NCBI GenBank assembly: GCA_001643675.2
Contig: LSRY02000004.1
Location: 440,001-504,000 of the forward strand
DNA: 64,000 nucleotides
Reading direction: 5' to 3'
From: Monocercomonoides exilis
Taxonomy: Eukaryota > Preaxostyla > Oxymonadida > Polymastigidae
This document shows, piece by piece, positions 11,501 through 22,382 of this stretch. The position numbers and the translations under genes are program-made. The notes under the pieces were generated by a model. It was given only the letters and a program-made list of their open reading frames with translations. It made no database searches and had not been told where the DNA came from. Positions within the stretch are counted from its first letter, which is position 1, and the number at the start of each line of letters is the position of its first letter.

Positions 11501-13303
11501 AACGCATTTAATCTCAAAACAGGATCTGAACGAGCAGAAGGAATGAACAAGAAGACAGAAGAGAGAAAGAGTAAAAAGGAAAAAAATGATGATGTTTTGG
11601 AAGATGATCTCTTTGATGAGATTGTCATTTCTGAGATAACGAACGATACAAAAGATGAAGTCAATACGCAAAAGCTTAATTCGAGCCCTGTCAGAGAAGA
11701 GAAGAACAAGTTTTCAGAATTAGCAGACAAACAAAAACTTCAGAAAATTCGTGCAGAATCCCCAAAGAAGAAGCAGAAGAAGATGAACGAACAAGGAGCA
11801 ATATCTTCTCAAGCACCGAATTCATCATCATCATCATCTTCTTCTTCTTCTTCTTCCGCTTCACTCATTATACCCTCACTTAACATGTCTCAACTTCCCA
11901 CAGTCTCCTCATTTGGATCTCCTCTCAAAAACACTCCTGCATCCAAAGCATTTCTTTCTCCAGAAGAAGACGCTCTGTCTGCCTCTCCTCCTCTTCACAT
12001 TCGCGAGCCTCCTTCTCATTCTCCTCCGAACTTCCATCCATTTCCTGTCACTTCCAACAACCAGCTGCTGCCCAAAGCGCCTCTTCAGCCACAGACAGAA
12101 ACACTAAAAAGCGAAGCACAAAGCAGAAATGCAGCTCAGAACGAACACACAGCTGACTCTGTTTCTCCGCTTTCTTCTCCTCCTCATTCTTCCACATCGC
12201 TCAATTCATCGTTTCATTCATCTCACACACAACAATCGTCATCAACACCAACACCAACAACATCTTCACCACAGTCATCACCACCTCCATCTCAGTTACC
12301 TTCTTCTTCTTCTTCTTCTTCTCAGTTTTCCCATTCAACGCTCTTATCTCACTACAGCTCGCCTTTTGCCTTCGACTATCTTCCGCCCGCCTCTCCTCGC
12401 TCGCCTCGCTCACCTCGTTCACCTCGCTCTCCACCTCAGCAGACATCTCCTCTCTTTTCATTCCACACACCCTCTTCAACTTCTCACGCTGATTGTACCT
12501 CAACTGCCACACAGCCCATTTCACTCTCACAGTCATCGCCTCTTTCTGCTGATGGATTCACATCTCCAACGACACATCACTCGCATAATGGCTCCACTTC
12601 TCCCGCGTCTCCCCTTTCACCCAGATCGCCTAGATCACCCCAATCACCCCAGTCACCCCAATCACCAAGATCACCCAGATCGCCTGGCACGCCAAAGTCG
12701 CCTCCGAAAGAGCTGACTCTGGCGCATGTGGAGATTATGACACACGCCGGAATGATCGGCTGGGCAGTCGCCCCGCAGACAGACGAGGCAGCCATTGACG
12801 CGCTGATGCAGGAAAGCATTCGGAAAATCATGTTTGGGGAAGAAATATGTGTTGTCAGTGAAGTCGATGAAGATGGGCAAGAAGAAGAAGAAGAAGAAGA
12901 AGACATGTTTGATGATTATCTCAAAGAACAAAGGGCTTCCATAAGAACAGAATCGTCTTCCCAGTCTGAAATGCCCAGAAGCGAAGAAAAAGTGGAAATG
13001 TGCCGCCAGACGAAGTTACTGCTTGGAGAAGACAGAACAGAATCAATTGAGAAAAATTCATTAAAGCAAAGTAATAAGCATGCAATTGAAAGATTGTCTT
13101 TGACTGGGACTGAACACAACGAAAAGACTCGCTTTTCTCCGACCGTTTCAGACACGAAAGAATCGTCTACGAGCAGCCGCAAAAGTTTGAGTGCAAATTC
13201 TGAGTCTAATGCATCATCAGACCAACTGCTGCAGAAACTATCAGAAAGAATTGAATTGTACAAGAAAACTTATTTGTATGCAATCACTTTGAGTAAATTT
13301 TGA
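8597..13303 (+). CDS. Giant Ser/Pro-rich disordered protein, unknown function
   Basis: I do not recognise this gene. A single open frame gives about 1,568 residues from the ATG at 8597. The N-terminal 400 residues are basic, with SP/TP dipeptides that look like proline-directed phosphorylation sites. Around 420-680 the protein is largely Ser/Thr/Ala/Pro low complexity with a poly-Ser run at 10471-10515. A charged Lys/Glu-rich middle follows (about 680-1070), then another Ser/Pro region with tandem SPRSPRSP repeats (about 12389-12440 and 12617-12690). Just after those, a short island of about 45 residues looks ordered (EIMTHAGMIGWAVAPQTDEA, about 12720-12850), followed by an acidic run. The tail is charged and could form a helix. 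A scaffold or cytoskeletal role is possible but nothing shows it. The C-terminus might continue in an unrecognised exon. Confidence 0.8.
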   Translation: MSKVYDASFNHSNTSITKRKSYKPLRSLSPTPTRVTSTSEIKSASLIRSRTPPSSFSKIDFSFRPLSITNERKSFFDDNSRYSLSRSFEFQKQTRGRKFKNGDAIHNSFDISSISQSFQKESTTEKELSRNSKQTFNKNDQHEHTHSFEELLQEKLNPTQKLFINNPKLSKKRLSNNDSAHNFEIFDSQNDALIETSRTVTSISTPRSHLKVSPTDLEEFSTTDQRKNDFEMRPTKNLKSQSKHKAVPLIRSFSTSALYASGSAKRMSNDDESKNKQERVASSKSFIDRLNQTHSMTPTSKSTRKLLHTSTDDKQDAISSSLPFMQTKDGLQKREGKRNEELNYNEINSKHREQKDLIANTKTEENDKKLHFSSGSTEGSSRAFELSANEQFKKTSSRAKSPSRVQFMLDSSLSADSLAGTTPSTTATATTNSSFSSSPSYRSFHISEASSSTTTSTASSSSATLSSTSAASHSTSSVSPSTPTAALNKHKANASHPSTISHPSHLGIFSTPLLSTTSSFSLRKQTTPSSQSSIHRSHKMSPMASASSSSSSSSASANSSSSRGASPTPTPTSSSSSFSSSSSALLTPTPNSTSTPLTSSHLTAQSVLSTPSSSPFSLSLTFTPSSSSSSSSSSSSSSSSLLSSSLRSSHSLNSSALSTSSLLSSSQPLPTAEELLNSIRKRVQEKLEKSKQNAAKPKKQENDEYLKESQSNGVTFKEINSHSNEIGAGENDFSSTIKKKGENFHGTKQKKELRSLLSFEKENRKEQRIAYESFDDEPVTPKGTDEDEEIILTPKRQEHPSARGRKGDRGTAEVRNSPSRKSPSKRNARKDNSEKRIEMTEEENDDDWLERMLREREKDKKEEQNAAKKKKESKASKSPAKKVKEQTRKMKEERIEDDNKNSLFHANKEEEEANNYNNYIDDDGEADEEDAENATGFFSNPRLMISPSLVSEKEKRKDATEVKSSTAKNAFNLKTGSERAEGMNKKTEERKSKKEKNDDVLEDDLFDEIVISEITNDTKDEVNTQKLNSSPVREEKNKFSELADKQKLQKIRAESPKKKQKKMNEQGAISSQAPNSSSSSSSSSSSSASLIIPSLNMSQLPTVSSFGSPLKNTPASKAFLSPEEDALSASPPLHIREPPSHSPPNFHPFPVTSNNQLLPKAPLQPQTETLKSEAQSRNAAQNEHTADSVSPLSSPPHSSTSLNSSFHSSHTQQSSSTPTPTTSSPQSSPPPSQLPSSSSSSSQFSHSTLLSHYSSPFAFDYLPPASPRSPRSPRSPRSPPQQTSPLFSFHTPSSTSHADCTSTATQPISLSQSSPLSADGFTSPTTHHSHNGSTSPASPLSPRSPRSPQSPQSPQSPRSPRSPGTPKSPPKELTLAHVEIMTHAGMIGWAVAPQTDEAAIDALMQESIRKIMFGEEICVVSEVDEDGQEEEEEEEDMFDDYLKEQRASIRTESSSQSEMPRSEEKVEMCRQTKLLLGEDRTESIEKNSLKQSNKHAIERLSLTGTEHNEKTRFSPTVSDTKESSTSSRKSLSANSESNASSDQLLQKLSERIELYKKTYLYAITLSKF

Positions 13304-13778
13304 ATATCAATTAACTTATTATTATTGATTTTCTTTTTTAAAACTTGCTCTATGCATTTGGCTTCAGGAAAAGAGGATAGGTAATTTACATCGACTTGAG
13401 AAAACTTTTCCTTATCATTTCCCCTCAAAGTGTTTCTTCCAAACTGATGCCAATTCAATTGTTCCCCAAATCCTCATTATGCTTTTTATGTTTCCATTTA
13501 ATTTTTTAGCAGGAAACTTTTCAAAGATTTCAAGGAACTTGAATATTTGTAATATTCCAATTATTAGTTTTGTTTGACAACTTTTCAGATTTCAGTTGGA
13601 TGTGATTAGTCATCCTAAATATTACGCGTTTAGTTGTGCATTTTGCTAATCTACAACTTCCTCATATATTTCTCATTTTTCTCAGGGTTTTGTATTATTT
13701 TTTGCATTTGAATAATCTGTAGCTTTCGAAAAATATAATGGTTGAGTTTTTTCATTGATATTAGAAAGTTTCCTTCTA
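13304..13778. other. Spacer between the Ser-rich gene and the SNAP gene
   Basis: No coding frame with family resemblance and no repeat is visible; AT-rich with some T-rich runs. Confidence 0.45.
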
Positions 13779-15089
13779 ATGTCGAGCAGCGAGCTGGATT
13801 TAAAGGCAAGTAAATTAGAGCGAGAAGCAGAAAGTAAGTCGCATGGATTTTTTAAAAATTTCTCAAAATCAGCTGAGTTATACGTCAAAGCAGCTGAAAC
13901 TTACAAAATGTCGAAAAATCGTGTGAAATAAAACACTTCGTACTATTATTCACAAATAAATTTTTTTATGACAATTATACATTAATATTATTAACAATTA
14001 TTTCATGGCTTTACAGGAGATTTATCCGCAAAATGTTATAAAAATGCTGCTGACATGTTGAAACAAACTGAAAAGGATGATAAATATAATAGTATTCGAA
14101 AAAACCTTTGCAATGCTGCTGACATGTTGAAGACATATGATTATGTTGGTTTGATTATTATTGCAAAAAATATATTTTTCAACAATTATATAAAAAACTT
14201 ATTCCATTAAAAGAGACATTAAAAATTTTGAAAGAAATCGAAGAGATTGATAGATCGATAATGCCAAATCCAATGGCCCTAATTACAACAGAAATTGAAA
14301 TTGGAGAAATGCATTTTCAGCTTGCTCAATATGACGATGCAAGACAATATTATGAATCAGCTGCAGAACGACTTGACGCAGAAGGAGAAAAACCGTTTGA
14401 AGCTTTTTATTTATAATTTCTTTGCATGAATAATAAATTCATCGTGTCATTTAAATTGATATTAAGAACGAAGGCTTCTCAGTGCTATAAACAGCTTGGA
14501 TTAATTCAAGCAAAACATTTACGCAATTACGCAGCAGCAGCAAAGAGTTTTAAGAAGGCAACTGTTTGACTTTGTTCTTTGCTTTTGAAGTTGTTGTTCA
14601 ATTAACTCTTTCTATTTGTTGATGCTTCGCAAATTCATTAAAAAAAACGTGAACAACAAAGGAATTATATTTGAAAAACACGCTGACGCAAAGCGCTGCA
14701 ACAGAGATAATCTTCAATTACGGATTGTGTCTTATTGCAGCAGAGATTATGGGCAGCACAGACGAAGGAAGCTCAAGCTCATCTTCCCCTTCAAGTTCAG
14801 AAAGCACCACTCCAGTCTGTGCTATTATTTCAGCTGCTTCTTTTTCTATTGCTTTCGATTTTGTGTCAAATGACATATTTTTGTTTCATTATATTCTGTT
14901 TCAAAACGCTTTGTCGATGTGAATTTGTTCTTTTACCCGTCACATTTTTTGATGTGCCAACAAATAAAGGACTTCAATAAGCTTGCAACTGCTCTTTCTC
15001 AACATCCTTTCAATGAGACTTCATTCACATTTCAACGTCATTCTGGTTTTTTAAACGTTTGCTTTTCGTGTTTTATTCAATTTTCTTTT

Positions 15090-15188
<99 letters not shown>

Positions 15189-15543
15189 ATTTCTATTTCT
15201 ATTTCTATCTCTCTCTCTATCTCTATCTCTCTTTCTCTTTCTCTCATACGTACATTTTTGTCTTTGATGTGTGCGTGTGTGAATTTATTTGCTAATATGA
15301 CACACCAAATAGAAAACAATCTCTGCCTTAAAAGAAGACAGCGCAGAAAATTACAAAGCAGCTATTGGATACTTATGCACAACAGTTACTATTTCTGATT
15401 TACAGACAGATTTGATGCTTTTGTATGCAATTTTTTGAATGCTTATGCTTTTCATTATTTCCCATATTGCATTGTATGTCATCTGTAGAATAAGAAAATA
15501 TCTCGAACACACGTTACCTTCTGAAGAAAGCAGCGGATTGTGA
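13779..15543 (+). CDS. SNAP family protein (alpha-SNAP-like), SNARE disassembly adaptor
   Basis: SNAPs bind used SNARE bundles and recruit the AAA ATPase NSF (Sec18) to recycle them after membrane fusion. Exons 13779-13920, 14017-14148, 14214-14394, 14467-14563 and one from 14662 join with consistent frames. The protein shows the TPR-like helical repeats of the family: AELYVKAAETYKMSKN, SAKCYKNAADMLKQTE, GEMHFQLAQYDDARQYYESA, ASQCYKQLGLIQAKHL and NYAAAAKSFKKATELYLKN. A Ser-rich insertion sits near 14780-14810. The 3' exons (around 14970-15040, 15315-15400 and 15488-15543) are less certain because one intron holds a 160-bp CT-rich microsatellite. The usual acidic NSF-stimulating C-terminus ending in leucine is only loosely matched (SEESSGL then TGA). 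Assignment to alpha rather than gamma SNAP is a preference, not proof. Confidence 0.78.
15082..15245 (+). repeat. (CTTT)n/(CT)n microsatellite inside a SNAP intron
   Basis: About 160 bp of CTTT, CT and CTATTT repeats on the plus strand, within the intron between two SNAP exons. A pyrimidine tract of this length next to a 3' splice region could affect splicing or be length-polymorphic. Confidence 0.9.
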
Positions 15544-15882
15544 TTTTTTAATTGTAAATATGAATATTTCTATATTGTCAATTATTGTTTAACTTTTCAA
15601 TGCTATTTTTATCACTATTTTAACTGAATAGGCTTTATTTAATTCAGGGAAGCTTATTATGAAAAATTTTTTATTTTTTAATTTTTTCAAAATAGTTTTG
15701 ATTTTTATTTTTTAAATAGTCTTACATAACTATCAAATTTTTGAAACTTAAGCTAATTAATATACATTATGATCTTTATTGCTATTTGGTTCGTGCTAAC
15801 CTGTTTTGTTTAAAATTCTCATCTTTTGTAAAATGCAAAAACACATAAAAATAAAGGCTTCATTCTATTTTTGATCAAGAAA
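15544..15882. other. AT-rich spacer
   Basis: Nothing coding or repeated is visible between the SNAP stop and the TBCA start. Confidence 0.45.
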
Positions 15883-16372
15883 ATGCAAACTGATTTAAAG
15901 CAACTCCAATTAAAAGCAAATATCGTCAAACGAACAATAAAAGATACATCATCTTACACAAGCGAAATCGTTGACTTGAAGAGACAAATTGAAAGCATGA
16001 AGGAAAGACACGAAGACGAACATGATATTCACAAACGAGTTTGATTCAGCATTTATGCTCTAAATTTTTCGAGTTTAATTTTTATGAACGCAATTCATAG
16101 GAAGAATGTTTGGCTGAGACCGTTCAGATGATTCCAGACTGCAAGCAAAGATTAGAAGCGGCTTTGAGTCAACTTTCTGCTCTAATTGTTTGTTTTCATC
16201 TCTTTTTATTTCAAACTCCTGTCAATTATCAATTTATTTGGGACTTTATTTTCAGGATGCCGTTCCAGAGACTGAGACAGCTACTGTGGAAAGTGAAATA
16301 TTCAAAGATGCGACTCAAATTCAACAACAGGCAGCCCAATTGCTTGAATCATTCGACGCATTAGCAATGTGA
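15883..16372 (+). CDS. TBCA: Tubulin-specific chaperone A (tubulin cofactor A)
   Basis: TBCA captures beta-tubulin during folding of the tubulin dimer in the cytosol. Three exons, 15883-16038, 16101-16187 and 16256-16372, give 119 residues with agreeing frames; the family is usually about 108. Diagnostic stretches are LKANIVKRTIKD (family IKTGVVKRLVKE), the central coiled coil, and VQMIPDCKQRLEAALSQL, which matches the near-invariant MIPDCQRRLEAA motif. The whole protein is a helical bundle without cysteine motifs or membrane segments. Introns are GTTTGA...ATAG and GTTTGT...TCAG. A complete TBCA agrees with a cell rich in microtubule structures. Confidence 0.96.
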
Positions 16373-16667
16373 CATTAATTCTTGTTATTATATTTTTATT
16401 TTAAAATCAACTGAATCATTCATTTATTTTTCATTATAAAGGGAAACGATCAAATAAAAATGAAAATTTCCCATGAACATAACATAAATACAATAATTCA
16501 ATTTGTAACTCACACATCAGCAACAATTGGAGTTTCAATTTTTAATTCATACATTACAGAAAAGTTGTTTGTTATCGAAAATTTGCAAATAATATTATTT
16601 GAGTTTTAAATTTAAAATGTTAGTATAAAATTATTAGGTAAAAAGCCAGATTTATGCATTTCTATAG

Positions 16668-18353
16668 CTGTTCCTTTGCTTGGAAATTTAACTTCATTTT
16701 TTTGGAACTTTTGCAGTGTGAAAGTTATTTTTTCAAAAATTAAACTTTTTTCATTGCTTTCAGTTGTAAAATTCAAAGAAAAGGCTTATTCAGTACGATT
16801 AACAAGAGATCAATTTTGGAGAAATGCACTTTGTGGATTTTATTTTTTCATTGCAATGTTTTTAGCAAATTATGCTGCAAAATACCTTTCATTTCCTTTG
16901 AAAATAATATTTTCAAGCGCAAAAATTCTTATAGGTTTTCAAAGTTTATTTTTTTAAATGCATTTCCTTTTCTTTGTGATTTAGCGATGCCATCATCATT
17001 TATAATCAATGGAAAAAAAGGAGTATCACCAAACACCATATTTGGATATTCAAAAGAAGAAGTTTTTGTTTCTGTTGGACTTTTTTTGGGGCTCACAACC
17101 ATGCTGCTTCCAATTGGTTCTGTTAAAGGACTCAGAGAAGGATTTTCATGGATTGGGGTTCTTATGATGTTCATCTCCACAAACACAAACTGCTTTTTTG
17201 ACGAACTTCAGTCAAAACTTATCAAAGAGAGGTTTTGTTATGAAAATGACTTCTTTATTAAAGCTTTAATAATTATTTCTAATTCATTCTAAAATCAAAC
17301 GATCACATTTCCCCCCTTTTCAATTATTTGACAGCAATCTGTCAATGACAGTTGTATTAATGTGGAACACTTTAGCAACTTGTTTCTTTTTAACAGTCAG
17401 TATGGATGCTTTGTTTTGTCATTCGTTTTTATCTCACTTTTCTTGATTTGTAATATTTTGCTTTTACAGCTCTCCTTTTTACTGGATGTGTTCCTTGTCT
17501 CATTAAGCTGATGATGGACCATCCAATGCTTGTTGCACTTTTATTTCTCATTTGTTCTTCGCATGTAGTCTCCCAAGTTTGCAAAAATTCTTTCTCTCTT
17601 TGTATTTCATTTTATCTCTTAAACCTAAAAAAAAAATTCAATAACATTGATTTTTCTTTCATTTTATTGATGCAACTCTAATTTTTATCAAAGATTTTGA
17701 TTGTAACCTTGAAACAAAAATACGGCATTTGGTGGAAAAATATAGCAACTTCCCTTCGAAAAGTATTTTCTTCATTATTTTACAACTTTACCTCAATTCT
17801 TTTTTTGATTGCATGCAAATGCATTGCAAATAATCATTCTATGCTTTTTTTAGTGTCTGTCGCTTGTGGTTTCAATTCTGTTTTTTGGCCACATTGTTAC
17901 CATTCAACAGCTTCTGGGGATAATTATTGTGTGCCATTTATATTTAAAGTTAGCAAATGTTCATTCTTCTTCGTTCCTTTTCCTCCTCCTCCTCTTCTTC
18001 TTCTTCTTCTTCTTCTTACTCCTCCTCCTCTATTCTTGCAGGTTTGCGGATGTGTCTTCTGGGCTGGAAATGTGGAATTAAAAAAGAAAAGCAAAGAAAA
18101 AGAAAAGCAAGACGAAAACGAGCAAAATCTATTTCCAAAATTACCAACTATTTTGACACCGAAGTTTTCATATTCGTCAAAAATATATTTTCCTTCAAGT
18201 AGTTCGGAATCTCCTTCAAAGTCGCCAGGTTTGGACACATATCCGTATTTCAACGGTGATGCTGAAGAAGATGGCAAAGAGTCAGAGACGCCAATCGAAG
18301 ATAGCTTTGAAAGGAATACAACAGCTGTTGAAATGAATGAAATAGCAACTTGA
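16668..18353 (+). CDS. SLC35B-type nucleotide-sugar/PAPS transporter
   Basis: A multi-pass Golgi or ER membrane antiporter of the drug/metabolite transporter superfamily, which imports activated sugars or PAPS into the lumen. Exons 16668-16715, 16764-16934, 16985-17231, 17335-17399, 17470-17576, 17694-17762, 17854-17928 and 18042-18353 sum in frame. Family landmarks are LANYAAKYLSFPLKIIFSSA (family NYALKFVSFPTQVL), GVLMMFISTNTNCFFDELQS (family LLAGYIAFDSFTSNWQD), and SLRKCLSLVVSILFFGH (family TLRQAFAILLSCLLYGH). The last exon adds a long polar, Lys/Ser-rich cytosolic tail. The first exon with the start codon was not resolved upstream of 16668. UDP-sugar versus PAPS as substrate cannot be decided by eye. 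One intron (17929-18041) contains a CTT/CCT microsatellite. Confidence 0.82.
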
Positions 18354-18656
18354 ACATCCTTATTGAGACTGTATTTATTTGCATGTTTTCAAAAGTTGGT
18401 ATTTCAATTTTATACGGCAAAGATATCATGGACAAATTGAAGAAGTATTTTGGAAGATCGTATTTTGGAGCATTGTTGTTATTATAAATCTGTCAACAAT
18501 GAGCGAAAATTGAATTTTTCCTTTTTCAGGAATAGTGCCATTTCGTAAATTAACTAGTTTTCAACTCTTTTTTAGCTTTTATTATTCATTTGAAAATTTT
18601 TTTATCTTGAAGTTTTGGTAATATTTTTTGAGAAATAACCCATTACAATATCGTTA

Positions 18657-19225
18657 ATGTCAATTTCTAATGGAGAAGAAATTGTGAATCAGATTGAAAA
18701 ATGTGAAGAGGTTGGCAGAGCGATTTAATTATCATTTACATTTTATTAATGAAATTTGGTGAACTTTTATTTTATTATGTATATTTATGATGCTTTTACA
18801 AAATGATGAATTATCAAAAATTGTGAGATATTAATTGAACTTTTAGATATAGCATCTTCTGTATTTTTAGAGTTGAAAAAGGGTTCTGAAATGAATGTTG
18901 AAGCCTTTCATAATGCATGCGCACAATATCAGCGAAACGTAAATGTTTGCTTCTTCATTTTTTTAAACAAACAAAAAGTTACAATTAAAAAAAAATAAAG
19001 AATTTAGAAATTCTCAAAACTATTGCACATGATCATCCATTTCGACCAATTCCTTCTGAACTTGAATCTTACGATGAACAAATAAATCTTTCAATTGAAC
19101 ATTTAAAAGTGTGCCTCCTTGAAAAAATACAGTTCTTGTTTCTAACAGTGATTTATCTTTATGCATAGACAAAGCATACAATTGAACAGCTCCAGAAATT
19201 GATTGAAAAACTTAAAGATCTTTGA
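18657..19225 (+). CDS. Small coiled-coil protein, possibly Mediator subunit MED11
   Basis: Four exons, 18657-18710, 18828-18938, 19001-19108 and 19169-19225, give about 109 residues. The N-terminal half (EEIVNQIEKCEEILIELLDI then ASSVFLELKKG) has the spacing of MED11, where an initial helix is followed by a GxxxxELSK-like segment. The length also suits MED11, about 117 residues. The C-terminal half (DEQINLSIEHLK, TIEQLQKLIEKLKDL) is amphipathic helix. If right, it would pair with MED22 in the Mediator head module that contacts RNA polymerase II. Similarity is weak and other small helical-bundle proteins remain possible. The second intron may start six bases later (GTTTGC at 18945), adding two residues. 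Confidence 0.5.
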
Positions 19226-19522
19226 ATGCAAAAATATTGTTCAAAATTCATTTCACTAAACCACTTCATTTAATTCTTCTTTAGTCATTTGAAATCATTT
19301 CATTCAACTTTTTATTTGTGAAATATACCAATTTCTAAAAATTTTATTTATAAACTATTTTTTGATCATTATCCCAGTTTAAATATATTTTGAATACATT
19401 TTTGTTTGTATTTTTATATTGAAAAAGAATAAAATACTGTATGTGAAATTATTGCGCTTTAGATATAAACTTATTATTAATTATACGGAAAATGTTTTGT
19501 TTTTACAAGAATTAGAAAAGAA

Positions 19523-21289
19523 ATGTTTAAAATTCATGAAACATGGAAGAAAGCTCGTTGTTCAACTTTAACACTTCACCACGGACCTTGCAGAACTCCC
19601 ATGTTTATGCCGTATGATTTTTTTAATAAAAAAATGATAAATGTTTTATGTGAATTTTTTAATTATATTTGGAATAAGTGTTGGAACACAAGGAGCAATG
19701 AAAGGAATTACAACAAGTCAAATGCTCGAACTTGACGTTGACTTAATGCTAAGTAATACATATTGGATGTCCCTCCGTCCTGGTCCTGAAGAAGTTGCAA
19801 CATTCGGAGGACTTCACGGTTTAATGTCTTGGCCAAGGAATATATTGACTGATAGTGGTGGTTTTCAAATGGTATCGCTTATTGATTTGTCAACAGTCAC
19901 AGAAGAAGGTGTAACATTTACCTCGCCTCTGGACGGAAAAGAAATGATGTTACGTCCTGAAGATAGTATTCATAATCAAAACGAACTTGGAGCAGATATT
20001 ATTATGGCTTTGGATGATGTTGTTCCTTCTGTAATGACAGGACCTCGCGTTAAGGAAGCAATGCAACGCACAATTCGTTGGCTTGACAGATGTATTGCAG
20101 CACACAAGCGCCCTAATGATCAGTGTTTATTTGCAATTGTTCAGGGATCTCTTGATGTTGAATTGAGGAAAGATTGTGTTAATGAGTTTCTGAAACGAGA
20201 TGCGTCAATACCTGGTTATGCAATAGGTGGACTCTCAGGAGGCGAGGAAAAGGATACGTTTATTGCAGTTGTAGATGCGGTATGCTCTTTGCTACCACCA
20301 CAAAAACCTCGTTATGTGATGGGAGTTGGATATCCAGTTGATATTGTATGTTGTGTGTGTGTGGGAGCAGACATGTTTGACTGCGTGTATCCTTGTCGAA
20401 CAGCACGTTTTGGAACAGCTCTTGCAGATGTTCCAGGCGGGGTTGTGTCTTTGCGTTCAGAAAAATTTACAAATGATGCTACGCCAATGGACAAGAGCTG
20501 CAACTGCTATGTGTGCAGAGGTGGAATTTCTCGCGCAAGACTGCACCAAATGTTAAAGGGCGAAAAGGAAGGTGGCGTTGAGCTTATTTCATATCACAAC
20601 ATCGCATATATGGTTTGAAACTTCTTTATTCAATGTCTGGTATTTTTATTTATTTTAACTGAATTTTGATGATAATGTGCTTAAATACACGAATGAAAAA
20701 TATGAAGATGAACCTAATGTCTCGACTTAGGCAATCAATTCGTGACAATACTCTACCAGCATTTGCCAAGTACTACATGAGAACCCTATTTCCTCGTCGT
20801 ATAGATCTTCCGTCATTTGTGAACATTGCTTTCCGTCTTGCTGATATTGATGAAGATTTTGCTTCAAACGGATATCCAGCAGATGAGGAGCTTATTGTGG
20901 ACGACAGCGTCTTTCTTTCAATTCTCCAAACGGACTGCAAAGACATTCCAATTCGCTGCCCATACCACGTTGAAGAAAGGAACATACACGGAGTGTCAAG
21001 AATCAAAAAAGGCGAAGTTGAAGATGACAGCTCGCCTTCTTCCAAACAGATAAAGCAAATTGAGAAAAAGGCCAAAAGTAGCCAAAAGGACAAAAACATT
21101 AGAGAAGGATGGGCAAAAAAAGAATTAATAAAACAACAAATGAGAGAACAAAAAGAAAAGAAAAAACAGCAAAGAGCTGATGCTCCTGTAATTCAAATGG
21201 GAACTTCATTTGCCAGACTTGTTGATTTCAATCCTGAAACTGGTGATTCTCAAAAAAGACAATGCTTGGATAGTGAAGGGAACAAGTAA
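19523..21289 (+). CDS. QTRT1: Queuine tRNA-ribosyltransferase catalytic subunit
   Basis: Exchanges guanine-34 of tRNAs for Asp, Asn, His and Tyr with queuine, a base salvaged from bacteria. Exons 19523-19611, 19679-20612 and 20708-21289 give 534 residues; family members have about 400. Seen in order are FMPVGTQGAMKGI, NTYWMSLRPGPE, TDSGGFQMVSL (substrate-binding Asp), IMALDDVV, FAIVQGSLD, YAIGGLSGGEE, RYVMGVGYPVDIV and DMFDCVYPCRTARFG (catalytic Asp in DCV). The zinc site is CNCYVC with a later YHN histidine. The extra length is a C-terminal tail of about 100 residues rich in Lys, Gln and Glu, absent from typical QTRT1. In an anaerobic gut organism, queuine would come from surrounding bacteria. 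No QTRT2 partner is in the window. Confidence 0.96.
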
Positions 21290-21461
21290 ATTTTTATTTA
21301 TTTAATTATTAATTTACCCCCTATCCCACACATCTCATATAATTCATTTCATCTAAAAGTTAAATTTTTGTATTTCACAAAACTAATAATATGTCTCTTT
21401 AGCATTTTGATATTGCACTGACGTTTGAATCTTTTGTATCAGTTGCAACAATAGAAATTTA

Positions 21462-21517
<56 letters not shown>

Positions 21518-22382
21518 ATTTGGGGCGAAATCTTTGCAATTGAAAAAAAAAACTGAGATTAATTCCAAAATTTTTCCGCAATCATATCACCATAAAACAA
21601 CCGAAACAATGCAAATAGTTGCAGAAAAATTCAAAAATCGAGAAAATATTTGGAAAATATCGAATGGAACAAAACTCAAAAAGAAAAATATTTTGTCCCA
21701 TATTTATAGCTGCAAATTTCAAAATAACAACATGATTCGTTTGATAACAGTTTTTTATCGGTTGTATTCACACTTTCGCCAATTCTACCAATATTTAAAA
21801 AAATCGTTGCAAATGTAACAACTGCAAATATTGCAGAGAAATCATTTTAAAAATTCAAGCTAGGAATTATTTTCTGCTTTGCCTTTGTCAAACTTTTCAA
21901 GGCGAAAAGCGGTGATAATCCATTTTTCAAACAAATGAATTGCACACATTATTCAATAAAAATGCAAAAGCATTTTCTTGAAATGTGAAAAGGAAATTAG
22001 AAACAATAAAAAATTATCAGAAAAAAAATGCGAGATTGAAATACTTGTTAATATTCCTTTGAAACAAAAGATTTATTCCTTTTGCATTGCACATACTCAA
22101 AGAGAACTGTAAATATAGAAAAAAATATAGAAAAAAAAATATAAGAACAGTACAAAAACAAAAGACTAATTACGTTAATTGATTTTCTATGATTAAAAAA
22201 TTATTTATTATGAATTAATTTTTATATATAGGAAGATTAGGTTAGAAAAGATAATCAACAAGCAGCTCTTTAAAAAGAAGTTTTTCTTTTCATCCAATAA
22301 TTCAAGATTATAAGACGAAAAGCGCGAATATGACGTAAAGATTGTAAGAAAGAATAAGAATGAAAAAGGTGTCAGTAATACG
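21290..22382. other. Convergent spacer with a 49-bp poly-A tract
   Basis: Spacer between the convergent QTRT1 and cyclin genes. It holds an uninterrupted run of 49 A at 21468-21516. A 94-codon open stretch at 21534-21818 is Lys/Asn-rich, starts without an ATG and resembles nothing I know. No target-site duplication was seen around the poly-A. Confidence 0.5.

Noticed and set aside
10074-12716. Leu/His/Pro-rich frames overlapping the Ser-rich gene
   Set aside because: These are frame-shifted readings of TCT/TCA/CAC repeats and have no family features.
15082-15245. CRISPR-like or tandem gene repeat
   Set aside because: It is a simple CT microsatellite without spacers; no CRISPR array is expected or seen in this eukaryotic DNA.
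16668-18353. NIPA-type magnesium transporter
   Set aside because: The order of membrane segments and the motifs around 16880, 17160 and 17750 fit SLC35B transporters much better.
21468-21516. Poly-A tail of a processed pseudogene or LINE
   Set aside because: No RT, gene-like sequence or target duplication was found next to it; comparable homopolymers occur at several other sites.
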